In this document: positions 56,386-64,000 of the stretch, one piece after another
Position numbering within the stretch: position 1 is the stretch's first letter
Layout: each line of letters opens with the position of its first letter
NCBI RefSeq assembly: GCF_012027615.1
Contig: NZ_SNUT01000003.1
Location: forward strand, 124,001 to 188,000
Reading direction: 5' to 3'
Source: Thermococcus sp. 21S7
Lineage (GTDB): Archaea > Methanobacteriota_B > Thermococci > Thermococcales > Thermococcaceae
Length of the DNA stretch: 64,000 nt
Translations under genes and position numbers: made by a program
Notes under the pieces: generated by a model
Told to the model about the DNA's origin: nothing
Database searches by the model: none
Seen by the model: only the letters and a program-made list of their open reading frames with translations

Positions 56386-57099
56386 TCAGAACTCCGTGAG
56401 GAGCTTTCCAAGCCAGGGAATTCGTTCCATGACGTCCATCTCTCTCAGAGCAAGCCACAGTGAGGCCTGGTTGCTCGTAACGACCGGAATCCCAAAGTCT
56501 TCCTCAAGGGGCTCGATTATCTCAAAGGTTCTGAGGTTGGTGCAGCTGATGAAAATCGCATCTGCCTCGTCCATGAAGCTCGCCTTGGCTAGGCGGTAGG
56601 CCTCGTGGGGTTCGAGCTTTCCAATCTGGGTGTTGTCCTCTATTCCAAGCCCCCTTATGTCGAGCACTGTGAACTCGTTCGCCTCCAGGAACTCTTTTTC
56701 ACGTTCATTTATCTCGTCGGTGTAGGGGGTTATCACGAGGACGTCCCTCGCGTCAAGCATCTTGAGGGCCTCGACAACGGCCGTGCTGGTGCTGACCACT
56801 GGGACGTTTACCTCCTCCTCGATCTTCGCCTCAATCTCCTTTTCGTAGTCCTTCCCCCCGATGAAGGAGCCGCTCGTGCAGCCGTAGAGGATAAGCTCAA
56901 CGCCCGCGTCGCGCAGAAGTCTGGCGCTCTCAACGGCCATGGCGTTCATCTTGACCAGTTCTTCCTCGGTGACGTTCTTCAATGGAACCCTCGCAGTATG
57001 AAGGGAGACCCCCTCCGGGAGCGCCGAGTGAAGCTCCATCTCCATGGTAGTGTTCGATGATGGAACGATAAGACCGAGCCTGCCTCTCCATCCGTACAT
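56386..57099 (-). CDS. Asp/Glu racemase-superfamily protein, maleate isomerase-like
   Basis: A 237-residue protein with two conserved cysteines at the expected positions, YGCTSGSFIGG and ISCTNLRTF, as in maleate cis-trans isomerase and arylmalonate decarboxylase. The substrate-binding start LIVPSSNTTMEMEL is present. It could isomerise or racemise a small dicarboxylate or amino acid. No pathway neighbours are present. GAGGTGAAAGC precedes the start. Confidence 0.82.
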   Translation of the reverse strand: MYGWRGRLGLIVPSSNTTMEMELHSALPEGVSLHTARVPLKNVTEEELVKMNAMAVESARLLRDAGVELILYGCTSGSFIGGKDYEKEIEAKIEEEVNVPVVSTSTAVVEALKMLDARDVLVITPYTDEINEREKEFLEANEFTVLDIRGLGIEDNTQIGKLEPHEAYRLAKASFMDEADAIFISCTNLRTFEIIEPLEEDFGIPVVTSNQASLWLALREMDVMERIPWLGKLLTEF

Positions 57100-57194
57100 G
57101 CTTTCACCTCTTGGGGATTACTCCGGAGTTCTCTTAAACCTTTGGTTTCGGAAAGGCTGATTAATGCTGGCGAGGAATCCCTAGGGGTGATAGC

Positions 57195-57803
57195 GTGGAG
57201 CTCGACGACGCGATATTGAACAGGACTTCCGTGAGGTATTTTGAGGAGAAGAACGTCCCTGAGGAGCACGTTAGAGCGCTTGTGGAGGCCGCGGTGAGGG
57301 CACCGACCGCGAGTGGCCTGGAGAACTGGAAGTTCGTGGTCTTCATGAGTGAAAACGTGAGGGAGAGGCTCTACAACCTCATAGCTGAGGGCATGATTCG
57401 ATACTACCGCGCCGTGAACCTGCCCGATGAGAAGATAGAGAAGCTCAAGAAACGCATGTACGAAAGCGGGATGTACCGTGCACCGGTATACGTGGCGGTC
57501 TTCATCGACAGGCGCGTTCGATTCCTCCCAGGTGAGGAATTCGATGAGCCCGAGTTCATCTGGAGCATCGAGAGCGCGGCGATGGCGATTCAGAACCTCA
57601 TGCTCAAGGCCGTTGAGCTCGGTCTCGGAACTGTCTACATCGGCGTTACGAATTTTCCTGGGATAGAGGAGGAAGTTCGGGAGCTCGCGGGCCTCGACGG
57701 GAACCACTACCTCGTTGGAGTCATCCCGGTTGGCTATCCCAAGGGGGAAGTTAAACCAAGGAAGAGGAGAAAGACCCTCGATGAGGTACTGGTCTTCATC
57801 TAA
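57195..57803 (+). CDS. Nitroreductase-family FMN oxidoreductase
   Basis: A 202-residue flavoprotein. The FMN-binding start is AILNRTSVRYFEEKNVPEE and the second part is AVRAPTASGLENWKFVV; the conserved helix SAAMAIQNLMLKAVELGLGT and VGVIPVGYPKGE follow. It reduces quinones or nitro compounds with NAD(P)H in family members; the physiological substrate is unknown. GTG 57195 follows GGGGTGATAGC. Confidence 0.88.
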   Translation: MELDDAILNRTSVRYFEEKNVPEEHVRALVEAAVRAPTASGLENWKFVVFMSENVRERLYNLIAEGMIRYYRAVNLPDEKIEKLKKRMYESGMYRAPVYVAVFIDRRVRFLPGEEFDEPEFIWSIESAAMAIQNLMLKAVELGLGTVYIGVTNFPGIEEEVRELAGLDGNHYLVGVIPVGYPKGEVKPRKRRKTLDEVLVFI

Positions 57804-57844
57804 ACGTTTTTATTCCCTCCCCCTCAACTCCACCTGGTGGAAGG

Positions 57845-58171
57845 ATGATAGAGTTCGTGATACTCCTCGGCGTCATCGGCGGCTGGATAATAGTGGCCTC
57901 GACGCTCTTCCTCATGCTGGCCCTGGGCAAGATGTGGGGCCTAGTGGGGGTTCTGCTCCTCGTTGTGGCGATTCAGACAAACCACTGGCTCAAGGGAAAG
58001 TACATGCAGGCCATAGTCGATGCCACGCCGAGGGCCAAGGCCATAGCCGCGCACATATTCGAGATGAACGAACTCATCCTTCTCTCCTCCTACCTAATAT
58101 CCGTGGTTCTCTACGTCGTCATCCAGAAGTACGTGGAGATAGTCATCAAGTTCCCGCACGCACTGGGGTGA
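57845..58171 (+). CDS. Small three-helix membrane protein
   Basis: A 108-residue protein with hydrophobic segments at about 2-26, 30-45 and 76-98 (ELILLSSYLISVVLYVVIQ) and a loop containing NHWLKGKYMQAIVDATPRAK. GGTGGAAGG precedes ATG 57845. It lies 4 bp before thiI and is likely co-transcribed, but the link is unclear. The family is not recognised. Confidence 0.65.
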   Translation: MIEFVILLGVIGGWIIVASTLFLMLALGKMWGLVGVLLLVVAIQTNHWLKGKYMQAIVDATPRAKAIAAHIFEMNELILLSSYLISVVLYVVIQKYVEIVIKFPHALG

Positions 58172-58175
58172 GAGC

Positions 58176-59318
58176 ATGAACGTCGTCATAGTCCGATACG
58201 GGGAGATAGGAACGAAATCCCGGCAGACGAGGAGGTGGTTCGAGAGCATACTCATGAACAACATCCGCGAGGCCCTGGTGAGCGAGGGAATCGAGTTCAA
58301 AAAGGTCGAGGCGAAGCACGGAAGGATTCTCGTGAAGACGAATAAAGCGAAAGATGCTGTTGACGTTCTCAGACGGGTTTTCGGCATAGTCTCGCTCTCC
58401 CCGGCGATGGAAATCGACGCCGAGCTGGATAAAATTAACAGAACTGCTCTAAAGCTCTTCAGGAGGAAGAAGCGCGAGCTTGGCCTTGAGAGGCCGCGCT
58501 TTAGGGTCACCGCGAGGAGAATCACCAAGGAGTTCCCCCTCAAGAGCCCCGAGGTTCAGGCGAAGGTCGGCGAGTACATCCTTGAGAACGAGGAGAGCGA
58601 GGTAAACCTTCACGACTACGAGGTTGAGGTCGGCGTCGAGCTGATGGAGGGCAGAGCCTACGTCTTCATCGACAAAATCTACGCCTGGGGCGGTCTTCCC
58701 ATCGGCACCCAGGGCAAGGTGGTGGCGCTCCTCAGCGGCGGCATAGATTCGCCGGTTGCCGCTTTCCTCATGATGAAGCGCGGCGTTGAAGTCATTCCCG
58801 TCCACATCCACACCGGCGAGAAGACCCTTGAGAAGGTGCGCAGGATATGGAACCAGCTCAGGAAGTACGGCTACGGCGGAAAGGGCGAACTGATAGTCAT
58901 CAAGCCGAAAGAGCGCGAGAAAATCCTTGAGAAGCTGCGCGAGATGAAGAAGGAGAAGTACACCTGCGTCTTCTGCAAGTACATGATGGTTAGGCACGCC
59001 GACAGAATAGCCAGGGAGTTCGGGGCGAAGGGCATCGTCATGGGCGATTCCCTCGGGCAGGTCGCCTCGCAGACCCTTGAAAACATGTACATAGTCAGCC
59101 AGGCGACTGACCTGCCGATATACCGTCCGCTCGTGGGGCTCGACAAGGAGGAAATCGTCAGGATAGCGAAGGAGATAGGAACCTTCGAGCTCTCAACGCT
59201 GCCGGAGGATGAGATTCCATTTATCCCAAAGCATCCGGTCATAAGGGGCTCCTGGGAGGAGTTCAGGAAGCTCTACAGGGCGGTCTTTGGGGAGGAACCC
59301 CGGAAAAGGCAGTGCTGA
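58176..59318 (+). CDS. thiI: tRNA 4-thiouridine synthetase ThiI
   Basis: A 380-residue enzyme that adenylates and thiolates U8 of tRNA. An N-terminal ferredoxin-like domain (1-60) and THUMP domain (about 60-165) precede the PP-loop ATPase (LLSGGIDSP, 186-193). There is no rhodanese domain, as in archaea generally. The CxxC motif is C264/C267 (CVFC). The position aligned with Cys167 of the short paralogue is I347. The last residue is Cys (RKRQC). It is co-transcribed with the small membrane protein upstream. Confidence 0.93.
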   Translation: MNVVIVRYGEIGTKSRQTRRWFESILMNNIREALVSEGIEFKKVEAKHGRILVKTNKAKDAVDVLRRVFGIVSLSPAMEIDAELDKINRTALKLFRRKKRELGLERPRFRVTARRITKEFPLKSPEVQAKVGEYILENEESEVNLHDYEVEVGVELMEGRAYVFIDKIYAWGGLPIGTQGKVVALLSGGIDSPVAAFLMMKRGVEVIPVHIHTGEKTLEKVRRIWNQLRKYGYGGKGELIVIKPKEREKILEKLREMKKEKYTCVFCKYMMVRHADRIAREFGAKGIVMGDSLGQVASQTLENMYIVSQATDLPIYRPLVGLDKEEIVRIAKEIGTFELSTLPEDEIPFIPKHPVIRGSWEEFRKLYRAVFGEEPRKRQC

Positions 59319-59327
59319 GGTGCTCCC

Positions 59328-59882
59328 ATGGACTTTGAAAGGGCCAGCGTGTACTTTAGCCTCTCCCTTCCCATCATCTTCATCGCGGGACTGCTCATCG
59401 TCCTGAGCCAGAATCCCTGGTTCTCCTTTACGAAAAACGCCCTGAGCGACATGGGCTCCATACAGAATCCGGTGAACTACTACTTCAACGGTTTCTTAAA
59501 GGTCTTCGCGACCATTAGCTTCGTCGCCTCCATCGGGGCCCTCAGGCGTGGTCTCTCTTATCTGATGCCCCTCGCAATGGTTCTCCTGTTCCTCGTGGGA
59601 GTTTTTCCCGAGGAGTACGCCCCTCACGCCCCGGCGGCGGTCTTCTTCTACGTCCTTGCCCTGGCGGATATAGCGATTATCGGCCTGAAGCTCGGGAGAA
59701 GCGGGCTTTCGGCCGGCTACGCCTGGAGCGTCCTGGCGGTTCTCACCTTCGCCCTGATGCTCTACCTCGTGAAGGCGGGGATTTTTAAGGGGATTGCGAT
59801 TCCTGAACTGATTGGCGCCGCCACGATACTCGCGTGGTTCACCTACATCGGCCTGCTCCAGCTCAAGGGTTTCAAACTCTGA
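59328..59882 (+). CDS. DUF998-like membrane protein
   Basis: A 184-residue protein with six hydrophobic segments and the conserved early loop LSQNPWFSFTKNALSDMGS, a hallmark of DUF998 proteins. Further motifs are FPEEYAPHAPAA and LPIIFIAGLLIVLS. Function is unknown. It follows thiI by 9 bp with its own GAGGTG site. Confidence 0.78.
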   Translation: MDFERASVYFSLSLPIIFIAGLLIVLSQNPWFSFTKNALSDMGSIQNPVNYYFNGFLKVFATISFVASIGALRRGLSYLMPLAMVLLFLVGVFPEEYAPHAPAAVFFYVLALADIAIIGLKLGRSGLSAGYAWSVLAVLTFALMLYLVKAGIFKGIAIPELIGAATILAWFTYIGLLQLKGFKL

Positions 59883-59925
59883 GTTGAGGAAAGCTTCATA
59901 TATCCTTCCCCGCCTCCCTTCAATT

Positions 59926-60516
59926 ATGAAGGCAGTGGCGCTCTTAAGTTCGGGCATTGACTCGCCGGTGGCGATCTACCTCATGCTTAGAAAGGGCTTT
60001 GAAGTGACCCCCGTTCACTTCAGACAGAGCGGTACGAAGGAGTCCAAGGTTTTTGAGCTCTGCGAGGTTCTCGGAAGGTACGGAAAGCTGAACGAGCCGG
60101 TTATAGTGGATGCCTACGATGAACAGGCACCGATTTTTTCGAAGCTGGCCGAGATTGGAAAAGCGAAGTGGACGTGCCTTTTCTGCAAGTGGACGATGCT
60201 GAGGAAGGCCTGCAGGGTGGGGCACCGGATTGGGGCAAAGGCGATAATCACCGGGGACAGCCTCGGGCAGGTCGCCTCGCAGACCCTCGACAACCTGCTC
60301 ATCATAAGCACCGCGAGCGACCTTCCGATTCTGCGGCCGCTCATAGGCCTTGACAAGGAGGAGATAGTTAGAATCGCCAAGGAGATAGGGACGTTTGAGA
60401 TAAGCATCGAACGGGAGGAGCCGTGCCCCTTCGTGCCGAGGTATCCTGTTGTCAGGGGCTCGCCCGGTGAGTTCGAGAGGATAAAGGAGAGGCTCGTGAG
60501 GGAAGGGCTTCTTTAA
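59926..60516 (+). CDS. Short ThiI-like PP-loop ATPase
   Basis: A 196-residue protein homologous only to the catalytic half of ThiI. The PP-loop is LLSSGIDSPVA, CxxC is C84/C87 (CLFCKW), the shared block is GDSLGQVASQTLDN, and Cys167 (EEPCPFVPRYP) fits a third ligand. It lacks ferredoxin-like and THUMP domains, so it needs another way to bind RNA or uses a small substrate. TATA catatat is 24 bp upstream of ATG 59926, so the message is probably leaderless. It is a separate sulfur-transfer enzyme or a partner of ThiI. Confidence 0.85.
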   Translation: MKAVALLSSGIDSPVAIYLMLRKGFEVTPVHFRQSGTKESKVFELCEVLGRYGKLNEPVIVDAYDEQAPIFSKLAEIGKAKWTCLFCKWTMLRKACRVGHRIGAKAIITGDSLGQVASQTLDNLLIISTASDLPILRPLIGLDKEEIVRIAKEIGTFEISIEREEPCPFVPRYPVVRGSPGEFERIKERLVREGLL

Positions 60517-60558
60517 ACATCCCGTCCAGTTCACGAGGGCATATCGAAACGTCACTGG

Positions 60559-61458
60559 TCACCACAGGCTGAGTATTTTGTAGGCTCTCACCCCTTCAGT
60601 GGTTTGAACGTAAACGATGTTTCCTTCGAGTTTGACGTTTAGAGGTCTATCACCATCTTTAAATTCTCTGCAGGCAAGTTTTCTTAAGCTCCCTGCTGTA
60701 AACACACAAACTCCGTTCTTCTCCTCTTCGCGTTCGTTTGCCAAAAAGTAAGCAACAACCGCGTACTTCTCATTAGCGTCTATTAAGAGTCTGATGCCAA
60801 CTCCCTCTCCCGGGATGCTGGTAATCCCCGCTTTCCTAATCTTTCCGTCTTCCTTCATGTAAATCAACGCGTGAGTCTCCAGTGGGGGCCTTCTCGGCTC
60901 TCCAATGGTGGCGTATATTCTTCCATCAGTGATTTTAACGTCCGAGACGTGGCCGCCAAGCACATCCGGGCAGAGCCAGTTTAGGAGCCGTCCCGTGGTG
61001 ATGTTCATAAGGTAAACGCATGAGCTCCCAACGGAGCCAAAGATTGGATTGCTCACGAGAATTAGCCCATCCTTCGTGTACTTAAGCGGATACGCCGGAA
61101 AGTCCCGTCTCCACCTTTCGCTGAGGTTGTAGTCAAGGAAGACCAACGAAGATCGACTATCCGCGGTGAAGTACGCATACAAGAGTACCCCTTCAGGAGT
61201 GCAGACATACCCTTTACTTATTCCGGGCAAGGTGTAGTTGATGGTCATTGTTTTACCTGCTGAAACTGTGAAGGTGCAGGAAAAATTTTCAAGGGTAGAA
61301 TATGTCTGAATCTTCAATGAGTCACACTTTGTTGCGGGCGAGGTATTATCAAAAGATACATCTTTCGGATTCGTGGAGATAAGCAGACCCTTGGGTAGGA
61401 GATACAGCAGGATTAAGAGGACGAGTCCCAAGGTTGCTAATTTTTTCTTTTTGTTCAT
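60559..61458 (-). CDS. Anchored secreted protein with WD/PQQ-like repeats, paralogue of 61501
   Basis: A 299-residue protein. One N-terminal helix (about 7-27, after MNKKKK) anchors or directs export. The rest is beta-rich with propeller-like strands (GVLLYAYFTADSRSSLVFLDYN, SSCVYLMNITTGRLLNW, GRIYATIGEPRR) and ends VRAYKILSLW. Cys pairs suggest disulfides. The gene is AT-richer than core genes. The adjacent 61501 protein is a paralogue sharing the whole C-terminal half. Function is unknown. Confidence 0.65.
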   Translation of the reverse strand: MNKKKKLATLGLVLLILLYLLPKGLLISTNPKDVSFDNTSPATKCDSLKIQTYSTLENFSCTFTVSAGKTMTINYTLPGISKGYVCTPEGVLLYAYFTADSRSSLVFLDYNLSERWRRDFPAYPLKYTKDGLILVSNPIFGSVGSSCVYLMNITTGRLLNWLCPDVLGGHVSDVKITDGRIYATIGEPRRPPLETHALIYMKEDGKIRKAGITSIPGEGVGIRLLIDANEKYAVVAYFLANEREEEKNGVCVFTAGSLRKLACREFKDGDRPLNVKLEGNIVYVQTTEGVRAYKILSLW

Positions 61459-61500
61459 AACACTCTCACCCTGCTGTCCTTTCCCCTGTTTATAATCTAC

Positions 61501-62502
61501 TCATTCCAAACTAAGTATCTTGTATGCCTTTACCCCCTTTGTAGTTTTGATGTAAACGATGTTTCCTTCAAGTTTCACATTTTCCGGCCGTTCCCACTCC
61601 TCAAACTCCCTGCAGGCGATTTTTCTCAAGTCATCCGCCGTGAACACGCAAACGCCGTTCCTCTCCGTTCCGTCCGTTGGGTACAGGAAGTAGGCTACTG
61701 CAACGTACCTCTCATTCACGTCGAGGAGCATTCTCATCCCAACAAGTTCGAAGGTTGGAATATTTATCACTTCAACCTCCCTCCTGCCATTGTTATCAAA
61801 GACGTAAAGGTGGGCCATGCCTTTGGGATGTGCCGCCGCTATGTACAGCCTCTCGCCCATGAACTTAAACGCAGATATGGGTTCTCCGACGCATTTCCTG
61901 TCGTGAAGACTGCCGGTTTTCGCGTTTAGCATATAAAGGCACTTCTCTCCGAGGAGGAGTATGCTCCCGTTTTTGTATGCAACTGGCGAGCCTTCATATT
62001 CGGTCCTCCACAGTGGGGTTAGGTTGTAGGTGAAGAAGGCAATAGTACTGTGCTCTCGTGTGTAGTACCCGTAAACGGCAACTCCCTCGGGAGTACAGAA
62101 GTAAGAGCCGGAAAACTCCTCCAGGATCATGTTGAGATAGGAGGTGTTATTGATAAAGACGGTGAAGTTAATGAAAACGGTGTTATTTGGAGAAGCCTCT
62201 CGTTTCCATCTGATGTCCAACCACTGTGGACACGTGATAAAACCTCCATATTCCTCCGAGAAATCCACTTCTTTAAACTTTCCATCGATTTCGATTAGAG
62301 GGTTGGGTGAGTATGGTAGAGTGGAGTTATCCGTTATTGCTGTTGGAGTCCGCTCCAATGCTTCCTCCCTAGTGGACGTTTCCCAGCGGGTTGTTTTATT
62401 GTTGTTGCTAAGCTTTGGATATTCCTCGTAAACAACCGAGGCCGCTGAAATTAGAATGAGCAAAAATAAAAACAATGCTGGGTACTTTCCCATTGAATTC
62501 AT
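61501..62502 (-). CDS. Anchored secreted protein, paralogue of 60559
   Basis: A 333-residue protein with an N-terminal helix (about 7-24), a Ser/Thr/Asn-rich linker with several N-glycosylation sequons, then a beta-rich region (CTPEGVAVYGYYTREHSTIAF, KCLYMLNAKTGSLHD, NVKLEGNIVYIKTTKGVKAY). The ending AYKILSLE matches its neighbour. The start follows GGGGGC. It probably arose by tandem duplication; the longer linker is the main difference. Function is unknown. Confidence 0.65.
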   Translation of the reverse strand: MNSMGKYPALFLFLLILISAASVVYEEYPKLSNNNKTTRWETSTREEALERTPTAITDNSTLPYSPNPLIEIDGKFKEVDFSEEYGGFITCPQWLDIRWKREASPNNTVFINFTVFINNTSYLNMILEEFSGSYFCTPEGVAVYGYYTREHSTIAFFTYNLTPLWRTEYEGSPVAYKNGSILLLGEKCLYMLNAKTGSLHDRKCVGEPISAFKFMGERLYIAAAHPKGMAHLYVFDNNGRREVEVINIPTFELVGMRMLLDVNERYVAVAYFLYPTDGTERNGVCVFTADDLRKIACREFEEWERPENVKLEGNIVYIKTTKGVKAYKILSLE

Positions 62503-62525
62503 AGACTATGCCCCCTGCTAGTCAT

Positions 62526-63983
62526 CTACCATCTCACTATGTATTGCCACGTGTTTCGGTCAACAATCGGGAAGTTCTGCGAGGCTGATTCATCGGGAGC
62601 GAAACATCCTCCGCAGTGTCCGTTAGCCCATTTACACATATTGCCAACATCTCCACCTTTACAGCATCTGTCTCTTAGCCACTGGAAATTTATGTACAGC
62701 CTTACGTATATATCCGAATGGGAAGTACCTGGATTGGAAAGTGGAAGTTGGTAATACGAAACTACCCAGCATCCGTTTTTGTTGCACTCTACCTGCCAGA
62801 TTAAATTACTTTCCTGAAATCTGCCATTTGAGGAGCCTGTGGACATGCCGGCAGTAGAGTGTGGGACAGGGTTGGAATTTGTATTATATGCCCAACCCCG
62901 ATAGAATAGCTTAATTTCCATCGAGCCGCCAATATCTGGAAGAGCTGGGTATAGCTGTACTGCACGATCCCAGTATTTTTTAAAGTCTGTGCTGCTCTTA
63001 GGAAAATCATATGTGCAATACTGACCCCAGTAGTAGTCCTTGTTTGGAATACTGCTTTCGTATATTCCTACCCACACTGCAACTGGAGAAATGTATGTAT
63101 AATGCACCACTGGGGCTGAGCTTGCATATGCTTTGTTAAACACTCCTGGAAGAGGTGGAGCTAGTCCATAAGCATCCATACAGATAGACTCAGAACAACT
63201 GTCTCCTTGTGCAATTCCACCAAAGTTTATTGCCAACGGCTCTACCCCTGTAGCACTTGCTATCAGTATCTGCTTTCGTCCGGTTTCTCTGAGTGTTTGT
63301 ATGGTTTGTAGTTTTTCTTTCTCTTCGGTGAATCTGTAGATTTCATTCCAGAGTTTTTCCCTTTTGTCCAGCAGAGTGAAAATTTCACTGATTGTGTCGT
63401 CAGTATAGTTTCCGGCTTCAACTTTCTTAAGCAGTTCTCTCATCCGCATGTCCGTTTGAACGACCTCCGTAAACGTCAGCTCCGCCGCCTGCCTGTAGTA
63501 GGCTATGAACCACTCCAAGTCAACATCGGTCCTTACCGGATGGACCTTTTTAATGTGCTCTTGGACGATGGTGCTCTCTGAAGGCAGTTTATAATAGAGA
63601 ATCTTTTTACCATAAGGTGTTTGCACGGTGTAGTTCTGGGCAAGTTGGAGGCTGAGCTTTTGGCGTTCGAGGTACTTCAGCTCGTTGGTGAGGAGTCTAA
63701 TCTCATCTTTTAGCTTCACGATTTCAAAGAGAACGCTTGTGTTTTTGGTGACGCTCCATTCCCCATAAAGAGTTTTGAGTTTCAATCTCTTCTGTCCAAT
63801 GGTGTTAGTCAGGTTTGTGATGTTCGCTGTGAGATTACTTAGAAGGACGTTAACATCGATGCAGGAGCAGTCCTGACAGCTTGTCTGGACTTGGCTGGTG
63901 GTTTGTGTTGCTTCCGCTTTGACGGTATGAAAACCGCTCAGGAAGAGAAGCCCAAGGAGGAGCATCGTTACCCACTTTCGCAT
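62526..63983 (-). CDS. Secreted protein with coiled coil and Cys-rich C-terminus
   Basis: A 485-residue protein. The signal peptide covers residues 1-24 (ending TVKAEA), then come a CQDCSC cluster, a coiled coil at about 45-115 (RLLTNELKYLERQKL) and another helical part to about 250. The C-terminal domain is aromatic and cysteine-rich (DRCCKGG, NMCKWANGHCGGCFAPDES). No transmembrane tail is seen. GGGGGGGC precedes ATG 63983. It is first in a minus-strand run with two anchored paralogues, so they may act together at the cell surface. The family is not recognised. Confidence 0.65.
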   Translation of the reverse strand: MRKWVTMLLLGLLFLSGFHTVKAEATQTTSQVQTSCQDCSCIDVNVLLSNLTANITNLTNTIGQKRLKLKTLYGEWSVTKNTSVLFEIVKLKDEIRLLTNELKYLERQKLSLQLAQNYTVQTPYGKKILYYKLPSESTIVQEHIKKVHPVRTDVDLEWFIAYYRQAAELTFTEVVQTDMRMRELLKKVEAGNYTDDTISEIFTLLDKREKLWNEIYRFTEEKEKLQTIQTLRETGRKQILIASATGVEPLAINFGGIAQGDSCSESICMDAYGLAPPLPGVFNKAYASSAPVVHYTYISPVAVWVGIYESSIPNKDYYWGQYCTYDFPKSSTDFKKYWDRAVQLYPALPDIGGSMEIKLFYRGWAYNTNSNPVPHSTAGMSTGSSNGRFQESNLIWQVECNKNGCWVVSYYQLPLSNPGTSHSDIYVRLYINFQWLRDRCCKGGDVGNMCKWANGHCGGCFAPDESASQNFPIVDRNTWQYIVRW

Positions 63984-64000
63984 TTGCCCCCCCCAAAGAG

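Overview
The window is chromosomal DNA of a hyperthermophilic euryarchaeon of the order Thermococcales, most likely the genus Thermococcus. The evidence is topoisomerase VI (both subunits), EF-1A, EF-2, eIF1A, an AglB/STT3 oligosaccharyltransferase, ADP-dependent phosphofructokinase, RtcB with archease, archaeal XerA, TATA/BRE promoters, GGTGA-type ribosome binding sites and several apparently leaderless genes. Coding density is high. Many neighbours overlap by ATGA, and at least eight convergent gene pairs overlap at their 3' ends. I see no CRISPR array, intein or complete insertion sequence.

Layout. 1-7006: a truncated membrane protein, a DMT transporter, a glycosyltransferase and panB on the minus strand; then a vapBC-like pair leading into an RNA-processing run of archease, tRNA m5C methyltransferase, a PUA-like protein and RtcB ligase. 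7048-11999: a four-gene minus-strand ABC-2 transporter operon (permease, ATPase, NEW3 surface protein, second permease). 12010-14789: an AT-rich accessory island with two tandem cassettes. Each cassette has a small hydrophobic or cationic secreted peptide, a small two-helix membrane protein and a SpoIIM/DUF95 membrane protein. Both are driven by a 127-bp promoter region duplicated almost exactly. This is the gene logic of bacterial circular bacteriocin clusters (AS-48, circularin A), and it lies divergent to an ABC-2 exporter. One cassette is decaying (two frameshifts and a dead third peptide gene); the other is intact. It is the best candidate here for an undescribed system.

14866-25205: MoaC, adenylate kinase, a MoaD-like protein, a thiamine-binding-type protein, methyltransferases, AglB and GlmS. 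25264-30361: a PMT-like glycosyltransferase, an AAA/DUF234 ATPase, RNase HII and a zinc-type ABC transporter without its binding protein. 30540-38539: eIF1A, RIO1, a Dim2/KH protein, topoisomerase VI B and A, conserved unknowns and MptA. 38840-44503: EF-2, another AAA/DUF234 ATPase, EF-1A, S10 and tRNA-Ser(GGA). 44571-60516: an XPD-like helicase, M42 peptidase, two more AAA ATPases, SfsA, a processive-type glycosyltransferase, a Toprim protein, XerA, PfkC, an Asp/Glu racemase-like protein, a nitroreductase, and full-length and short ThiI homologues. 60559-63983: three minus-strand secreted or anchored unknowns, two of them tandem paralogues.

Four AAA ATPase genes in 28 kb (26692, 41173, 49705 and 54849) each carry inverted or tandem repeats of a different sequence over the TATA-to-start region, which suggests that each gene has its own autoregulatory operator.

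Starts were chosen from ribosome binding site spacing (typically GGTGA about 5 nt before the start), ATGA overlaps and protein family N-termini. Functions come from motifs read by eye; no database search was possible.
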